Source: Allorhizobium ampelinum S4
GTDB taxonomy: Bacteria; Pseudomonadota; Alphaproteobacteria; Rhizobiales; Rhizobiaceae
Assembly: GCF_000016285.1 (NCBI RefSeq)
Contig: NC_011989.1
Location: 1,739,001 to 1,803,000, forward strand
Length of the DNA: 64,000 nt
Direction of reading: 5' to 3'
This document shows positions 26,624-35,280 of the stretch, piece by piece; position 1 is the stretch's first letter; the number at the start of each line of letters is the position of its first letter. Below the pieces are notes generated by a model. The model saw nothing but the letters and a program-made list of their open reading frames with translations, was not told the origin of the DNA and made no database searches. The translations under genes were made by a program, and so were the position numbers.

Positions 26624-27784
26624 ATGACGGTAAAAATGGTTTTGCAGCGGCGTTCAGTTTCCGGATGTTTGCGGATGGCATGGGTTGTTCTGGCGGGCGT
26701 GGCGGTGACGTCCTGCGGCGCCAACCATGATGTGAGCAAGGTCAGCACGACCAAGAAACGCAGCAAGGAATATTTTGCCGAATCCGCCTATGGCGTGAAG
26801 GCCAGCCCCCGTGTGGTGGAAAACGGCCCTGTGCCGAAAGGCGGCGGTCGCCGTCTGGTCGGGAACCCCTACGTGGTGGCAGGCAAGGTCTATAAGCCAC
26901 GCGAGAACCCCAATTACGAAGCATCCGGGCTTGCCTCATGGTATGGCTCGGCTTTCCATGGGCGCTACACGGCCAATGGCGAAGTCTATGACCAATACGG
27001 CATCTCTGCTGCCCATCCGACCATGCCGCTCCCCAGCTACGCCCGTGTTACCAATCTCGATACCGGCAGTTCGGTCATTGTTCGCGTCAACGATCGTGGC
27101 CCGTTCCACGCCAATCGCCTGATCGATCTCTCCGACAAGGCAGCCGAACTTCTTGACGTCAAGGGCCACGGCACAGCTAATGTGAAGGTCAAATATGTCG
27201 GCCCAGCCGATATGACCGGCCACGACATGCCCTATCTGATGGCATCTTATGTCCGCAAGGGTCAGCGTGTTCCCGGCGTCGATCCCTTCGGTGGTGGCCA
27301 GATCGCCAGTGGTGTGATGGTGGCGTCGAATGCGCCGCAGCAGAATTTCTTCGGCCGTTTCGCAGGCCCGGCCAGCGCGTCTGCACCGCAGCCGAAAACG
27401 GCAAAACCGGTTATTGCGCCGGCGTCAGCCTCGGCTTACGGCAGCAACTCCTATCCGGTTTCCGCCAGTGCGAATGCGCCGCGCCCGGTTCAGCGTCAGC
27501 CGGTCGCCGTATCGCGGCCAGAACCGACCCGCATTGAGCCGACCCGCGAATGGCAGGCTCCGGCCATTGCCTCCGCTGAGCCGATGCCGCAGCCGCGCAA
27601 TGCTGCCAGCACCGGCGTTGCTCGCCGGGAGATGGCGCCTGTGGTCGCACCGCAGCCGGTTCGGGCTACCGCAACCCGTCAAAAGCCCGTGGCTGCACCG
27701 TCCAATGGCGGCCTGCCGCCCGGCTGGCATGTTGGCCCGGCTCCGGTAACAGCCAATGCCTATTCCAATCCCAATGAAGGTTGA
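26624..27784 (+). CDS. rlpA: RlpA-like septal lytic transglycosylase lipoprotein
   Basis: RlpA proteins are lytic transglycosylases that cut peptidoglycan strands at septa. The 386-residue protein starts with a lipoprotein signal (lipobox VTSC at about residue 31) and has the double-psi beta-barrel domain ASWYGSAFHGRYTANGE ... VRVNDRGPF, including the catalytic Asp of NDRGPF. The C-terminal third is a Pro/Ala/Gln-rich low-complexity tail, and no SPOR domain is seen, unlike E. coli RlpA. Start ATG 26624 is chosen so that the signal peptide has usual length; ATG 26636 is possible. Confidence 0.85.
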   Translation: MTVKMVLQRRSVSGCLRMAWVVLAGVAVTSCGANHDVSKVSTTKKRSKEYFAESAYGVKASPRVVENGPVPKGGGRRLVGNPYVVAGKVYKPRENPNYEASGLASWYGSAFHGRYTANGEVYDQYGISAAHPTMPLPSYARVTNLDTGSSVIVRVNDRGPFHANRLIDLSDKAAELLDVKGHGTANVKVKYVGPADMTGHDMPYLMASYVRKGQRVPGVDPFGGGQIASGVMVASNAPQQNFFGRFAGPASASAPQPKTAKPVIAPASASAYGSNSYPVSASANAPRPVQRQPVAVSRPEPTRIEPTREWQAPAIASAEPMPQPRNAASTGVARREMAPVVAPQPVRATATRQKPVAAPSNGGLPPGWHVGPAPVTANAYSNPNEG

Positions 27785-27927
27785 TCCCAACTGGCGCTGG
27801 TGAGGCTTGTTCGAGCCTTGCTCTAGTCGCTTTCAAGGGTAGACGCCTTCCTCCATAAAACCTATCCATTATAGATGCCGGTCGCGATTCTCGCTCTCCG
27901 GCATCCTATTATTGGTGAAGGATGGCG

Positions 27928-29163
27928 ATGCATATCGGCTTGCCGGTCACAAAGCGCTTTTGGGCGTATGCTGGATCATACGATAGAAAGATTGTTGTGC
28001 TGCTTGCAGCACTTTTCTACGGAGCAAGCCTCCAGACCAGCGCCTTTGCACAAGCAGCGGCGACCGACGCGGCAACGCCCGCCGTTTACGCCACCGAGGC
28101 CAAGCAGGTCCTGCTGATCGAGGCTGAAACCGGCAGCGTGCTGTTTGAAAAGAACAGCGATCAACCGTTCACCTCTGCGTCCCTGTCCAAGATGATGGTC
28201 GCGGAAGTGGTGCTCGATGCGCTGAAATCCGGTCGCCTGACGCTGTCCCAGGACTTTCCCGTTTCCGAATTCGCCTGGCGCACCGGTGGCGCGCCGTCGC
28301 GCACGGCGACGATGTTTGCTGCCGTGCGCTCGCGCGTGCCGGTGGAGGCGCTGCTGAAGGGCGTCATGGTGCAGATGGCCAATGATGCATGTCTTATCCT
28401 TGCCGAGGGCATGGCTGGATCGGAGCAGGGTTTCGTCAAGCTTATGAATGAGCGGGCAGCAGCGCTTGGCCTGAAGGACAGCCATTTCGCTAATGCCACC
28501 GGTCTTCCCGATCCCGGCAATAAAGTAAGCTTGCGCGACATGATCACGCTGGCGCAGGCGCTGAAATCCAATTACCCGGATTTCTATGCGCTTTACGCCC
28601 AGCCGGATTTCGAATGGAACAAGATCTTCCAGCGCAATCGCAATCGGCTTCTTGGCCAATCGCCCGGCGTGGATGGCCTGGCGGCAGGGTTTGCCGACGG
28701 GGAAGGTTATTCCATCGTCGCCTCCGCGCAGCAGAATGGCGTGCGGCTCTATCTGGGCCTGGCGGGCAGCGAAAGCGACAAATCCCGGCAGGAGGATGCG
28801 GCAAAGGCACTGGCCTGGGGCTTTTCCGCCTTTGAAAAACGCCGCCTGTTCGAAGCGGGACAAGTGATCGGTGAGGCCAGCGTTTATGGCGGGGAACCGG
28901 CACAGGTGCCGCTGGTGTCGCCGCAGCCGGTTGATGTCTATCTGCCGGTTGGCGCCAGCGATAAGTTGGAAGCCAAGGTGATCTATCCCTGGCCGCTGCG
29001 CCCCGGCGTGGCGCAGGGCCAGCAGGTCGGGCATTTGAAGGTCATGCTCGGCGACAAGCTGCTGCGTGACATGCCGCTTCAGGCCGGATCGCCGTCAACG
29101 CTGGGCTCGCTGGTCAAACGCACCCGTGACGCACTGGTGGAACTGCTGTTTTCCTGGGTTTGA
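27928..29163 (+). CDS. DacA-like serine D,D-peptidase family protein with degenerate motifs
   Basis: This 411-residue exported protein has the S11 peptidase layout of D-alanyl-D-alanine carboxypeptidases, with a signal peptide (about 20-42). The SxxK motif is intact (Ser85-Leu-Ser-Lys88). The other two catalytic motifs are not: the SxN site reads Met150-Ala-Asn152 and the KTG site reads Ala252-Ala-Gly254 in VDGLAAGFADGEG. The protein may therefore be a weak enzyme or a peptidoglycan-binding relative. ATG 27928 has GAAGG at 6 bp spacing; ATG 27922 is too near it. It follows rlpA, so both act on the cell wall. Confidence 0.82.
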   Translation: MHIGLPVTKRFWAYAGSYDRKIVVLLAALFYGASLQTSAFAQAAATDAATPAVYATEAKQVLLIEAETGSVLFEKNSDQPFTSASLSKMMVAEVVLDALKSGRLTLSQDFPVSEFAWRTGGAPSRTATMFAAVRSRVPVEALLKGVMVQMANDACLILAEGMAGSEQGFVKLMNERAAALGLKDSHFANATGLPDPGNKVSLRDMITLAQALKSNYPDFYALYAQPDFEWNKIFQRNRNRLLGQSPGVDGLAAGFADGEGYSIVASAQQNGVRLYLGLAGSESDKSRQEDAAKALAWGFSAFEKRRLFEAGQVIGEASVYGGEPAQVPLVSPQPVDVYLPVGASDKLEAKVIYPWPLRPGVAQGQQVGHLKVMLGDKLLRDMPLQAGSPSTLGSLVKRTRDALVELLFSWV

Positions 29164-29202
29164 TCCGACAGAGGTTTCCCAGGGCGCAAGCTTGCGTTAC
29201 AC

Positions 29203-29314
29203 AGCGGTTCTAGAGTTTGTCAGGGGAAAGTGGAAACCGATTTTCCCGAAAATACAAACGAAAACAAGAGTAGCTAGAGTCTGTCTGGTTCAATCTGAAC
29301 CTGACAGACTCTAG
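29203..29314. repeat. Dispersed two-hairpin repeat, copy B (upstream of tmk)
   Basis: Hairpin 1 spans 29215-29259 (GTTTGTC/ACAAAC ends; GGAAAGTGG core). Hairpin 2 spans 29274-29314: the 19-nt arm CTAGAGTCTGTCTGGTTCA pairs at 18 of 19 positions with the right arm around an ATC loop. The layout and spacer match copies A and C. Confidence 0.9.
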
Positions 29315-29362
29315 AGCGTCGGACCGAAACGTGGGAACCGGTTTCCCGTCCGGAAACACTCT
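29313..29362. repeat. RIME-like palindrome joined to repeat copy B
   Basis: Directly after hairpin 2 lies a third palindrome with AGAG/CTCT ends, CGGACCGAAA at the left and a central AACCGGTTTCCCG. Its sequence resembles the Rhizobium-specific intergenic mosaic elements, recalled rather than aligned. It brings repeat DNA to within 22 bp of the tmk start. Confidence 0.65.
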
Positions 29363-29384
29363 AAACAGGAAAGAAAGCGGATCA

Positions 29385-30050
29385 GTGTCGGTTGGCAGCG
29401 GATTATTTGTAACATTCGAAGGCGGCGAGGGGGCGGGCAAGTCCACCCAGATCAGGCTTTTGGCGAATGCGCTGGAGGCGCTCGGCTTTGCCGTTGTCAC
29501 CAGCCGTGAACCTGGTGGCTCACCCTGCGCCGAGGCCTTGCGACATGTGCTGCTGTCGGGTGCCGCCGAGCCGTTCGGGGTGGAAATGGAAGCCATCCTG
29601 TTTGCCGCCGCCCGCAATGACCATGTCGAGGCGCGTTTGCGCCCAGCGCTACTGCGGGGCGATATGGTCCTTTGTGACCGGTTCATGGATTCCTCACGGG
29701 TCTATCAGGGCGCGACCGGCAATCTCTCTTCAGCCTTCATCGAGCGACTGCAAGCCATTGCCGTTGATGGCGTGGTGCCGGACCTGACGATCATCCTCGA
29801 TCTGCCAGCCAATATTGGACTGGCGCGGGCCAAAAACCGGGCCGGGGCTTTGGGAGAAGATGCGCCGGACCGTTTCGAGAAAGAGGAAATCGCCATTCAC
29901 GAACGCCGCCGCGAGGCTTTTCTGGCCATTGCGCGGGCCGAGCCTGCGCGTTGCAGAGTGGTGGATGCGCGCGCCGGGATCGAGCAGATCGCCGAGGAGA
30001 TTTTTGCAGCGGTGAAACCGCTCCTGCCTCACAATGTCGGAAGGCGCTAG
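29385..30050 (+). CDS. tmk: Thymidylate kinase
   Basis: Tmk phosphorylates dTMP to dTDP. The 221-residue protein has the P-loop [10 protein letters not shown], the DR motif in [13 protein letters not shown], and a LID region [21 protein letters not shown] 29385 gives the family N-terminus ([11 protein letters not shown]) and follows AGGAAAG; the longer reading from 29331 would be encoded by the RIME-like repeat and is rejected. It is coupled to holB: its stop lies 1 bp before the holB start. The pair tmk-holB is common in proteobacteria. Confidence 0.95.
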   Translation: MSVGSGLFVTFEGGEGAGKSTQIRLLANALEALGFAVVTSREPGGSPCAEALRHVLLSGAAEPFGVEMEAILFAAARNDHVEARLRPALLRGDMVLCDRFMDSSRVYQGATGNLSSAFIERLQAIAVDGVVPDLTIILDLPANIGLARAKNRAGALGEDAPDRFEKEEIAIHERRREAFLAIARAEPARCRVVDARAGIEQIAEEIFAAVKPLLPHNVGRR

Positions 30051-30051
30051 A

Positions 30052-31074
30052 ATGGAAAAGCCCGGTCTTCTCGATGGTGCCATTGCGCCTTTTGCCAATG
30101 ACAGGATGTTTGGCCATGGCGCTGCGGAACAGTTTTTGGCCAGTTCCTACCAATCCGGCAAGCTTCATCATGCGATCTTGATAGAAGGGCCGGAGGGGAT
30201 CGGCAAGGCAACGCTGGCCTTCCGTTTCGCTCATCATGTTCTATCGCATCCCGACCCCGCCAGTGCGCCCTTTGTCATCGCCGACCCGGACCCCAATTCG
30301 CTGGTTGGGCGGCAGATTGCGTCCGGGGCCTCGCATAACCTCCTGCATATTGCCCGACCGGTGGATGAAAAGACCGGCAGGGTAAAATCCTCGATTACCG
30401 TGGAGGAAATCCGCAAGGCTGGTCATTTCTTTTCCCAGACCTCAGGTGGTGGCAATTGGCGGATCGTCATCCTCGATCCTGCCGACGACATGAACCGCAA
30501 TGCGGCCAATGCCATTTTGAAAGTGCTGGAAGAGCCGCCGAAACGGTCGCTGTTTCTGGTCCTGTCCCATGCGCCCGGCAAGCTTTTGCCCACCATTCGC
30601 TCACGCTGCATGCCGCTGAAATTACAAACGCTTGGCGTGGACGATCTGGCCAGCGCGCTGGCGCATCTGGGGGTCTCGCCACCTGTGGAGCAGATGGCGG
30701 CGCTTTCTGATCTCTCCAAGGGCAGCGTGTCGCAGGCGTTGAAACTGATCAACTATGGCGGCATGGAAATCATTGCTGCCTTCAATGCTATCCTTGCCAG
30801 TGAAGGCCCGGCGGCGCGAAAGCAGATGCACAAGCTGGCTGATGCGCTGTCAGCCAAGGACAGCGACGTTATCTACCACTTCTTTATCGAGCACCTGTCC
30901 GAATTCCTGATGGACAATGCGCGGCAGGTGGCGATGGCGGGTGATCTTGCCCGGGCCGAGCGGCTATCGCGGCTTTCCAGCGCCATCATTGAAAAGCTTG
31001 GTGTGGCCGGGGCCTATAACCTCGACCGTAAGCAGACGCTGCTGGAAATTCTTGGCGAGGTCGCGGCTGTATAA
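30052..31074 (+). CDS. holB: DNA polymerase III delta prime subunit
   Basis: The delta prime subunit is part of the clamp loader that places the beta clamp on DNA. The 340-residue AAA+ protein has the loader P-loop GPEGIGKAT and the ANAILKVLEEPP motif typical of delta prime and gamma/tau. The zinc-binding Cys cluster found in E. coli delta prime is not seen, as in many alphaproteobacteria. ATG 30052 follows GGAAGG located in the end of tmk. It ends 7 bp before the convergent permease gene. Confidence 0.94.
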   Translation: MEKPGLLDGAIAPFANDRMFGHGAAEQFLASSYQSGKLHHAILIEGPEGIGKATLAFRFAHHVLSHPDPASAPFVIADPDPNSLVGRQIASGASHNLLHIARPVDEKTGRVKSSITVEEIRKAGHFFSQTSGGGNWRIVILDPADDMNRNAANAILKVLEEPPKRSLFLVLSHAPGKLLPTIRSRCMPLKLQTLGVDDLASALAHLGVSPPVEQMAALSDLSKGSVSQALKLINYGGMEIIAAFNAILASEGPAARKQMHKLADALSAKDSDVIYHFFIEHLSEFLMDNARQVAMAGDLARAERLSRLSSAIIEKLGVAGAYNLDRKQTLLEILGEVAAV

Positions 31075-31081
31075 GCGGTTC

Positions 31082-31879
31082 CTACAACGAGATCAATTTC
31101 GCCGCGACGATCACCAGAATGAGGGCGAGGATAATTCTCACTGCCTTTTCCGGCAGGCGTGGTGCGGCATAGCTGCCCAACACGATACCGGGGATGGAGC
31201 CGATCAGCAGTGAGCCCAGCAGCACCCAGTTGACATCGCCGATCACCCAATAGCCGATACCGCCGATCAGCGTCAGCGGAATGGCATGGGCAATATCTGA
31301 GCCGACAATGTCGTTGATGGTGGAGCGGGGATAGAGAAACAGCAGCACGGTCACGCCGATGGCCCCAGCACCGACCGATGTCAGCGTGACGACGGCACCC
31401 AGAACCAGGCCAAGAACGAAGGTGCCGATTGCAATGGTGCGTGGGCTTGGGCTGCGGTGGGACTTGAGCCAGTTCATTTCATATCGCACCAGCAGATCCC
31501 GAAACAGCAGGATCATCGCTGTCATCATCAGCATGATGCCGAGGCTGGTTGTCAGTAGATCAACGGAATGGGCGCTCTTGCGGTCAACGCCGCTCATCAG
31601 CCACAGGGTCAGGCCCGTCGCGGGAACGCTTCCCAACGCCAGCAGGCCGACCAGCCGCCAGCGGATATGGCCGTGGCGATGATGCACAGCGGCACCCGCC
31701 ATCTTGGTCACGGCGGCATAGAGCAGATCAGTCCCTACGGCGGTTGCCGGATGAACGCCGAACAACAGCACCATCAGCGGTGTCATCAGCGACGCGCCGC
31801 CGACGCCGGTAATGCCAACCAGACACCCGACGACAAAGCCCGACAGCGACACCAGGGGGTCAAACGAAAAACCGGTCAG
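31082..31879 (-). CDS. TauE/SafE-family permease (probable CTG start)
   Basis: This protein has about eight membrane segments in two related halves, each starting with a conserved Gly-rich block (GITGVGGASLMTPLMVLLFG and LTSVGAGAIGVTVLLFLYP), typical of the sulfite/sulfonate exporter family. The substrate is not known. The first usual start is GTG 31852, but it has no ribosome-binding site. A CTG at 31879, in frame and 7 bp after a strong AGGAGG, gives an N-terminus LTGFSFDPLVSLSGF that fits the family better (265 residues). It is divergent from metG. Confidence 0.8.
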   Translation of the reverse strand: MTGFSFDPLVSLSGFVVGCLVGITGVGGASLMTPLMVLLFGVHPATAVGTDLLYAAVTKMAGAAVHHRHGHIRWRLVGLLALGSVPATGLTLWLMSGVDRKSAHSVDLLTTSLGIMLMMTAMILLFRDLLVRYEMNWLKSHRSPSPRTIAIGTFVLGLVLGAVVTLTSVGAGAIGVTVLLFLYPRSTINDIVGSDIAHAIPLTLIGGIGYWVIGDVNWVLLGSLLIGSIPGIVLGSYAAPRLPEKAVRIILALILVIVAAKLISL

Positions 31880-32056
31880 AACGGCACCTCCTCGGATTCG
31901 GACATGGCCGATCTAGCGAAAGCCGGGTGCAGCGGTCAAGGTGCGAGACCCTATCAAAGCGCGTGGTCGAGAAACTTGTTGTTTCGCAACGCGGCGACAT
32001 GCGCTAAGAGCGGCGGACATTCCTGATCGATAAAGCGGACTTGCAAGGGCCGACCC

Positions 32057-33634
32057 ATGAAAGATACGTTCTACATCACCACCGCCATTTCCTACCCGAA
32101 CGGCAAGCCGCATATCGGCCATGCCTATGAGCTGATCGCCACGGATGCGATGGCGCGCTTCCAGCGGCTGGATGGCAAGGATGTGTTCTTCCTGACCGGC
32201 ACCGACGAACATGGCCAGAAAATGCAGCAGACCGCCCGCAACGAAGGCATTGCGCCAGAGGAACTGGCGAAGCGCAATTCTGACGAATTCCGCGCCATGG
32301 GCAAGCTGCTCAATGCCTCCAACGACGATTTCATCCGCACCACGGAAGCCCGCCACCACGCCGCCAGCCAGGAAATCTGGAAGCGGATGGAGAAAAACGG
32401 CGATATCTACAAGGACAGCTATGCGGGCTGGTATTCGGTGCGCGACGAGGCCTATTACGCCGAAGACGAAACCGAAATGCGCGCCGATGGCGTTCGCTAT
32501 GGGCCGCAAGGCACGCCGGTGGAATGGGTGGAGGAGGAGAGCTATTTCTTCCGACTTTCAGCCTATGAAGACAAGCTGCTGAAGCTCTACGAGGATCAGC
32601 CGGATTTCATTGGCCCCAATGAGCGCCGCAACGAGGTGCTGTCCTTCGTTAAGTCCGGTCTCAAGGACCTGTCGATGTCGCGCACCACCTTCGATTGGGG
32701 TATCAAGGTGCCCGGCGATGACAAGCATGTGATGTATGTCTGGGTTGATGCGCTGACCAATTACATCACCGCCACCGGCTATCTGACCGATGAAAATGGG
32801 CCGCGCGCCAAATACTGGCCGGCAGACGCCCATATCATCGGTAAGGATATCATTCGATTCCACGCCGTCTATTGGCCAGCTTTCCTGCTGTCGGCGGGTG
32901 TTGCGTTGCCTAAGCGAATTTTTGCCCATGGATTCGTTCTGAACAAGGGCGAGAAGATGTCAAAATCGCTCGGGAATGTGGTTGACCCCTTTGACCTGTT
33001 GCAGCAGTTCGGTCTTGATAACGTCCGTTATTTCCTGTGCCGCGAAATTTCTTTTGGGCAGGACGGCAACTGTAATGCTGAGCTTATTGCTCCGCGTATC
33101 AATGCCGATCTCGCCAACGGCATCGGCAATCTCGCCAGCCGTTCGCTGTCGATGATCGCCAAGAATCTTGACGGCAAGGTGCCGCAGCCCGGCCCTCTGA
33201 CCGAGGCTGACGAGGCTATTCTCGCCACGGCGGATGAAGCGATTGCCATTTGCCGTGAGGAAATGTCTCGCCAGCAGATCCACAAGGCGGTGGGCGCGAT
33301 CATGAACATCGTCAACGAAGCCGACCGCTATTTTGCCGCCCAGGCCCCTTGGGTGTTGCGCAAGACGGATGTGCCGCGCATGGAAACCGTGCTGTATGTG
33401 ACGGCGGAAGTGGTGCGGCAGATCGCCATCCTGTTCCAGCCGATCATGCCCGACAGTGCGGCGAAGCTGCTTGATCTCGTGGCAATCGCGCCGGATGATC
33501 GGGTGTTCGCCAAACTGGGCAAGGCGGGTCGCCTGACGCCCGGCACGGAGCTTCCTGCCGTGTCACCGGTCTTTCCGCGCTACGTTGCCCCAGATGCAGA
33601 CAAAGCAGCGGACAAAGCAGCGGACAGGGCCTGA
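32057..33634 (+). CDS. metG: Methionyl-tRNA synthetase
   Basis: MetG charges tRNA-Met and initiator tRNA. The 525-residue class I enzyme shows the HIGH box PHIGHAYE, the KMSKS loop [11 protein letters not shown] and the anticodon-binding helical domain. It lacks the zinc-knuckle Cys motifs and the C-terminal dimerisation domain of E. coli MetG, as in the shorter alphaproteobacterial type. The last residues are a repeated [11 protein letters not shown] tail. It is followed 3 bp later by tatD in the same operon. Confidence 0.96.
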   Translation: MKDTFYITTAISYPNGKPHIGHAYELIATDAMARFQRLDGKDVFFLTGTDEHGQKMQQTARNEGIAPEELAKRNSDEFRAMGKLLNASNDDFIRTTEARHHAASQEIWKRMEKNGDIYKDSYAGWYSVRDEAYYAEDETEMRADGVRYGPQGTPVEWVEEESYFFRLSAYEDKLLKLYEDQPDFIGPNERRNEVLSFVKSGLKDLSMSRTTFDWGIKVPGDDKHVMYVWVDALTNYITATGYLTDENGPRAKYWPADAHIIGKDIIRFHAVYWPAFLLSAGVALPKRIFAHGFVLNKGEKMSKSLGNVVDPFDLLQQFGLDNVRYFLCREISFGQDGNCNAELIAPRINADLANGIGNLASRSLSMIAKNLDGKVPQPGPLTEADEAILATADEAIAICREEMSRQQIHKAVGAIMNIVNEADRYFAAQAPWVLRKTDVPRMETVLYVTAEVVRQIAILFQPIMPDSAAKLLDLVAIAPDDRVFAKLGKAGRLTPGTELPAVSPVFPRYVAPDADKAADKAADRA

Positions 33635-33637
33635 GTG

Positions 33638-34420
33638 ATGTTGATCGATACCCATTGCCATCTGGATTTCGCCGATTTCGAGGAAGAGCGCGACGCGCTG
33701 GTGAAGCGCGCCCATGACGCAGGCGTCAAGCAGATGGTGACGATCTCCACCCGCGTTGCCAAGCTTCCGGCCCTGTTGGCGCTGACCGAGCGCTACCCTT
33801 CGGTATTCTGCTCGGTCGGCACCCATCCCAACAACGCCAATGAAGAGCTGGAGATCGCTGCGGACGATCTGGTGCGGCTGGCCGAGACGCATGAGAAAAT
33901 CGTTGCCATCGGCGAATGCGGCCTGGACTACTTCTACGACACCCAGACGCCTGAGGACCAGAAAACCGGTTTCCTGCGCCATATCGAGGCATCGCGCCGC
34001 ACACAATTGCCGCTGGTAATCCATAGCCGCAGTGCCGATGACGACATGGCGCAGATCCTGCGCGATGAGACGGCCAAGGGTGTGTTTCCCTTCATTCTGC
34101 ATTGCTTTTCGGCGGGCGAGGCTTTGGCTAAAACCGGGGTCGAGCTGGGCGGCTATATTTCCTTTTCTGGCATTCTGACCTTTCCGAAATCGCAGGAGCT
34201 GCGCGATATCGCCAAGGAAATTCCAATGGATCGCCTTTTGGTGGAAACCGACGCGCCTTACCTTGCGCCGAAACGCTGGCGTGGAAAACGCAACGAGCCC
34301 TCCTATGTCGTCAATACGGCAGAGGTGCTGGCCGAGGTCAAAGGTGTCAGCTACGCCGAAATCGCCGCGATCACCACGGATAATGCATTGAGACTGTTTT
34401 CGAAAATGCCAAGGCTTTGA
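33638..34420 (+). CDS. TatD-family metal-dependent hydrolase (YcfH type)
   Basis: This 260-residue TIM-barrel enzyme has the metal-binding signature DTHCHLDF at its N-terminus, GECGLDYFYD, VIHSRSAD and the ETDAPYLAP block. TatD proteins are 3'-5' exonucleases or deoxyribonucleases, with D-aminoacyl-tRNA-like activity suggested for some. The metG-tatD-MBL hydrolase order is conserved in proteobacteria. ATG 33638 is used; GTG 33635 would add one residue. The next gene begins 7 bp after the stop. Confidence 0.9.
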   Translation: MLIDTHCHLDFADFEEERDALVKRAHDAGVKQMVTISTRVAKLPALLALTERYPSVFCSVGTHPNNANEELEIAADDLVRLAETHEKIVAIGECGLDYFYDTQTPEDQKTGFLRHIEASRRTQLPLVIHSRSADDDMAQILRDETAKGVFPFILHCFSAGEALAKTGVELGGYISFSGILTFPKSQELRDIAKEIPMDRLLVETDAPYLAPKRWRGKRNEPSYVVNTAEVLAEVKGVSYAEIAAITTDNALRLFSKMPRL

Positions 34421-34427
34421 GTGACCG

Positions 34428-35246
34428 ATGACCTATCTCCGCCGCTTCACCATTCTGGGATGTTCATCCTCGCCGGGCGTGCCGCGGATCAATGGTGACT
34501 GGGGAGATTGCGATCCGTTAAACCCGAAAAACAGGCGCACACGCGCGTCTTTCCTGATCGAGCAGATCAGCCCGGATGGCGGCAAGACCGTGGTTCTAGT
34601 CGATACTGGCCCGGATTTTCGTGAGCAGATGATCCGTGCGGGTGTCCAATCCCTGGACGCCGTCGTCTATAGCCACGCCCATGCCGACCACTTGCATGGC
34701 ATCGACGACCTGCGCGGCTATTCCTTGATGCAGCGCGGACGCATTCCGATCTATGCCGAGCCGGAGACCATGCGCCGGATAGAGACGGGGTTCGGTTACT
34801 GCCTGAAGACCCCTGATGGTAGCAATTATCCACCCATCGTGCGTCCCCATATCATCGAGGACATGGACAGTCTGATTGAGATTGATGGCGCAGGCGGGCG
34901 CATTGCGCTCATGCCGCTGGAACAGCAGCATGGCGACATTATTTCACTCGGCTTTCGCATCGGTGATGTCGCCTATTGCAGCGATGTCAGCGATTTTCCG
35001 GAAAAAACCGTGCCGCGTCTGGCTGGGCTGGATGTGCTGGTTATCGATGCCCTGCAATATAGAGAGCATCCGAGCCATTTGTCCCTGTCGCAATCGCTGG
35101 CCTGGATCGACAGGCTTGCCCCAAAGCGGGCGATATTGACCCATATGCATATTCCACTCGATTACGAGACCGTCCTGCGCGAAACGCCTGATCATGTCGA
35201 GCCGGCGTATGACCAGATGCAATTTGAGCTCACGCTGCCGGCCTGA
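34428..35246 (+). CDS. MBL-fold metallo-hydrolase (PhnP-like phosphodiesterase)
   Basis: This 272-residue protein has the metallo-beta-lactamase fold with the HxHxDH motif SHAHADHLHGIDDLRG, an Asp-Ser-type metal site YCSDVSD and the late HMHIPLDYE block. The layout (CSSSPGVPRINGDWGDC at the N-terminus) fits the PhnP-like cyclic phosphodiesterase subgroup, but no phn genes are nearby. It is the third gene of the metG-tatD operon and probably acts in nucleic-acid or phosphoester turnover. Confidence 0.88.
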   Translation: MTYLRRFTILGCSSSPGVPRINGDWGDCDPLNPKNRRTRASFLIEQISPDGGKTVVLVDTGPDFREQMIRAGVQSLDAVVYSHAHADHLHGIDDLRGYSLMQRGRIPIYAEPETMRRIETGFGYCLKTPDGSNYPPIVRPHIIEDMDSLIEIDGAGGRIALMPLEQQHGDIISLGFRIGDVAYCSDVSDFPEKTVPRLAGLDVLVIDALQYREHPSHLSLSQSLAWIDRLAPKRAILTHMHIPLDYETVLRETPDHVEPAYDQMQFELTLPA

Positions 35247-35280
35247 TTTCTTGAAAACGTGGCGCGGGCCAGGATAGACG

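Noticed and set aside
27800..27820. Hairpin AGGCT/AGCCT after rlpA
   Set aside because: Only 5 bp long and without a T-run; expected by chance.
29331..29384. N-terminal extension of Tmk encoded in the RIME-like repeat
   Set aside because: The extension [15 protein letters not shown] is repeat DNA and is not part of the thymidylate kinase family N-terminus; GTG 29385 fits better.
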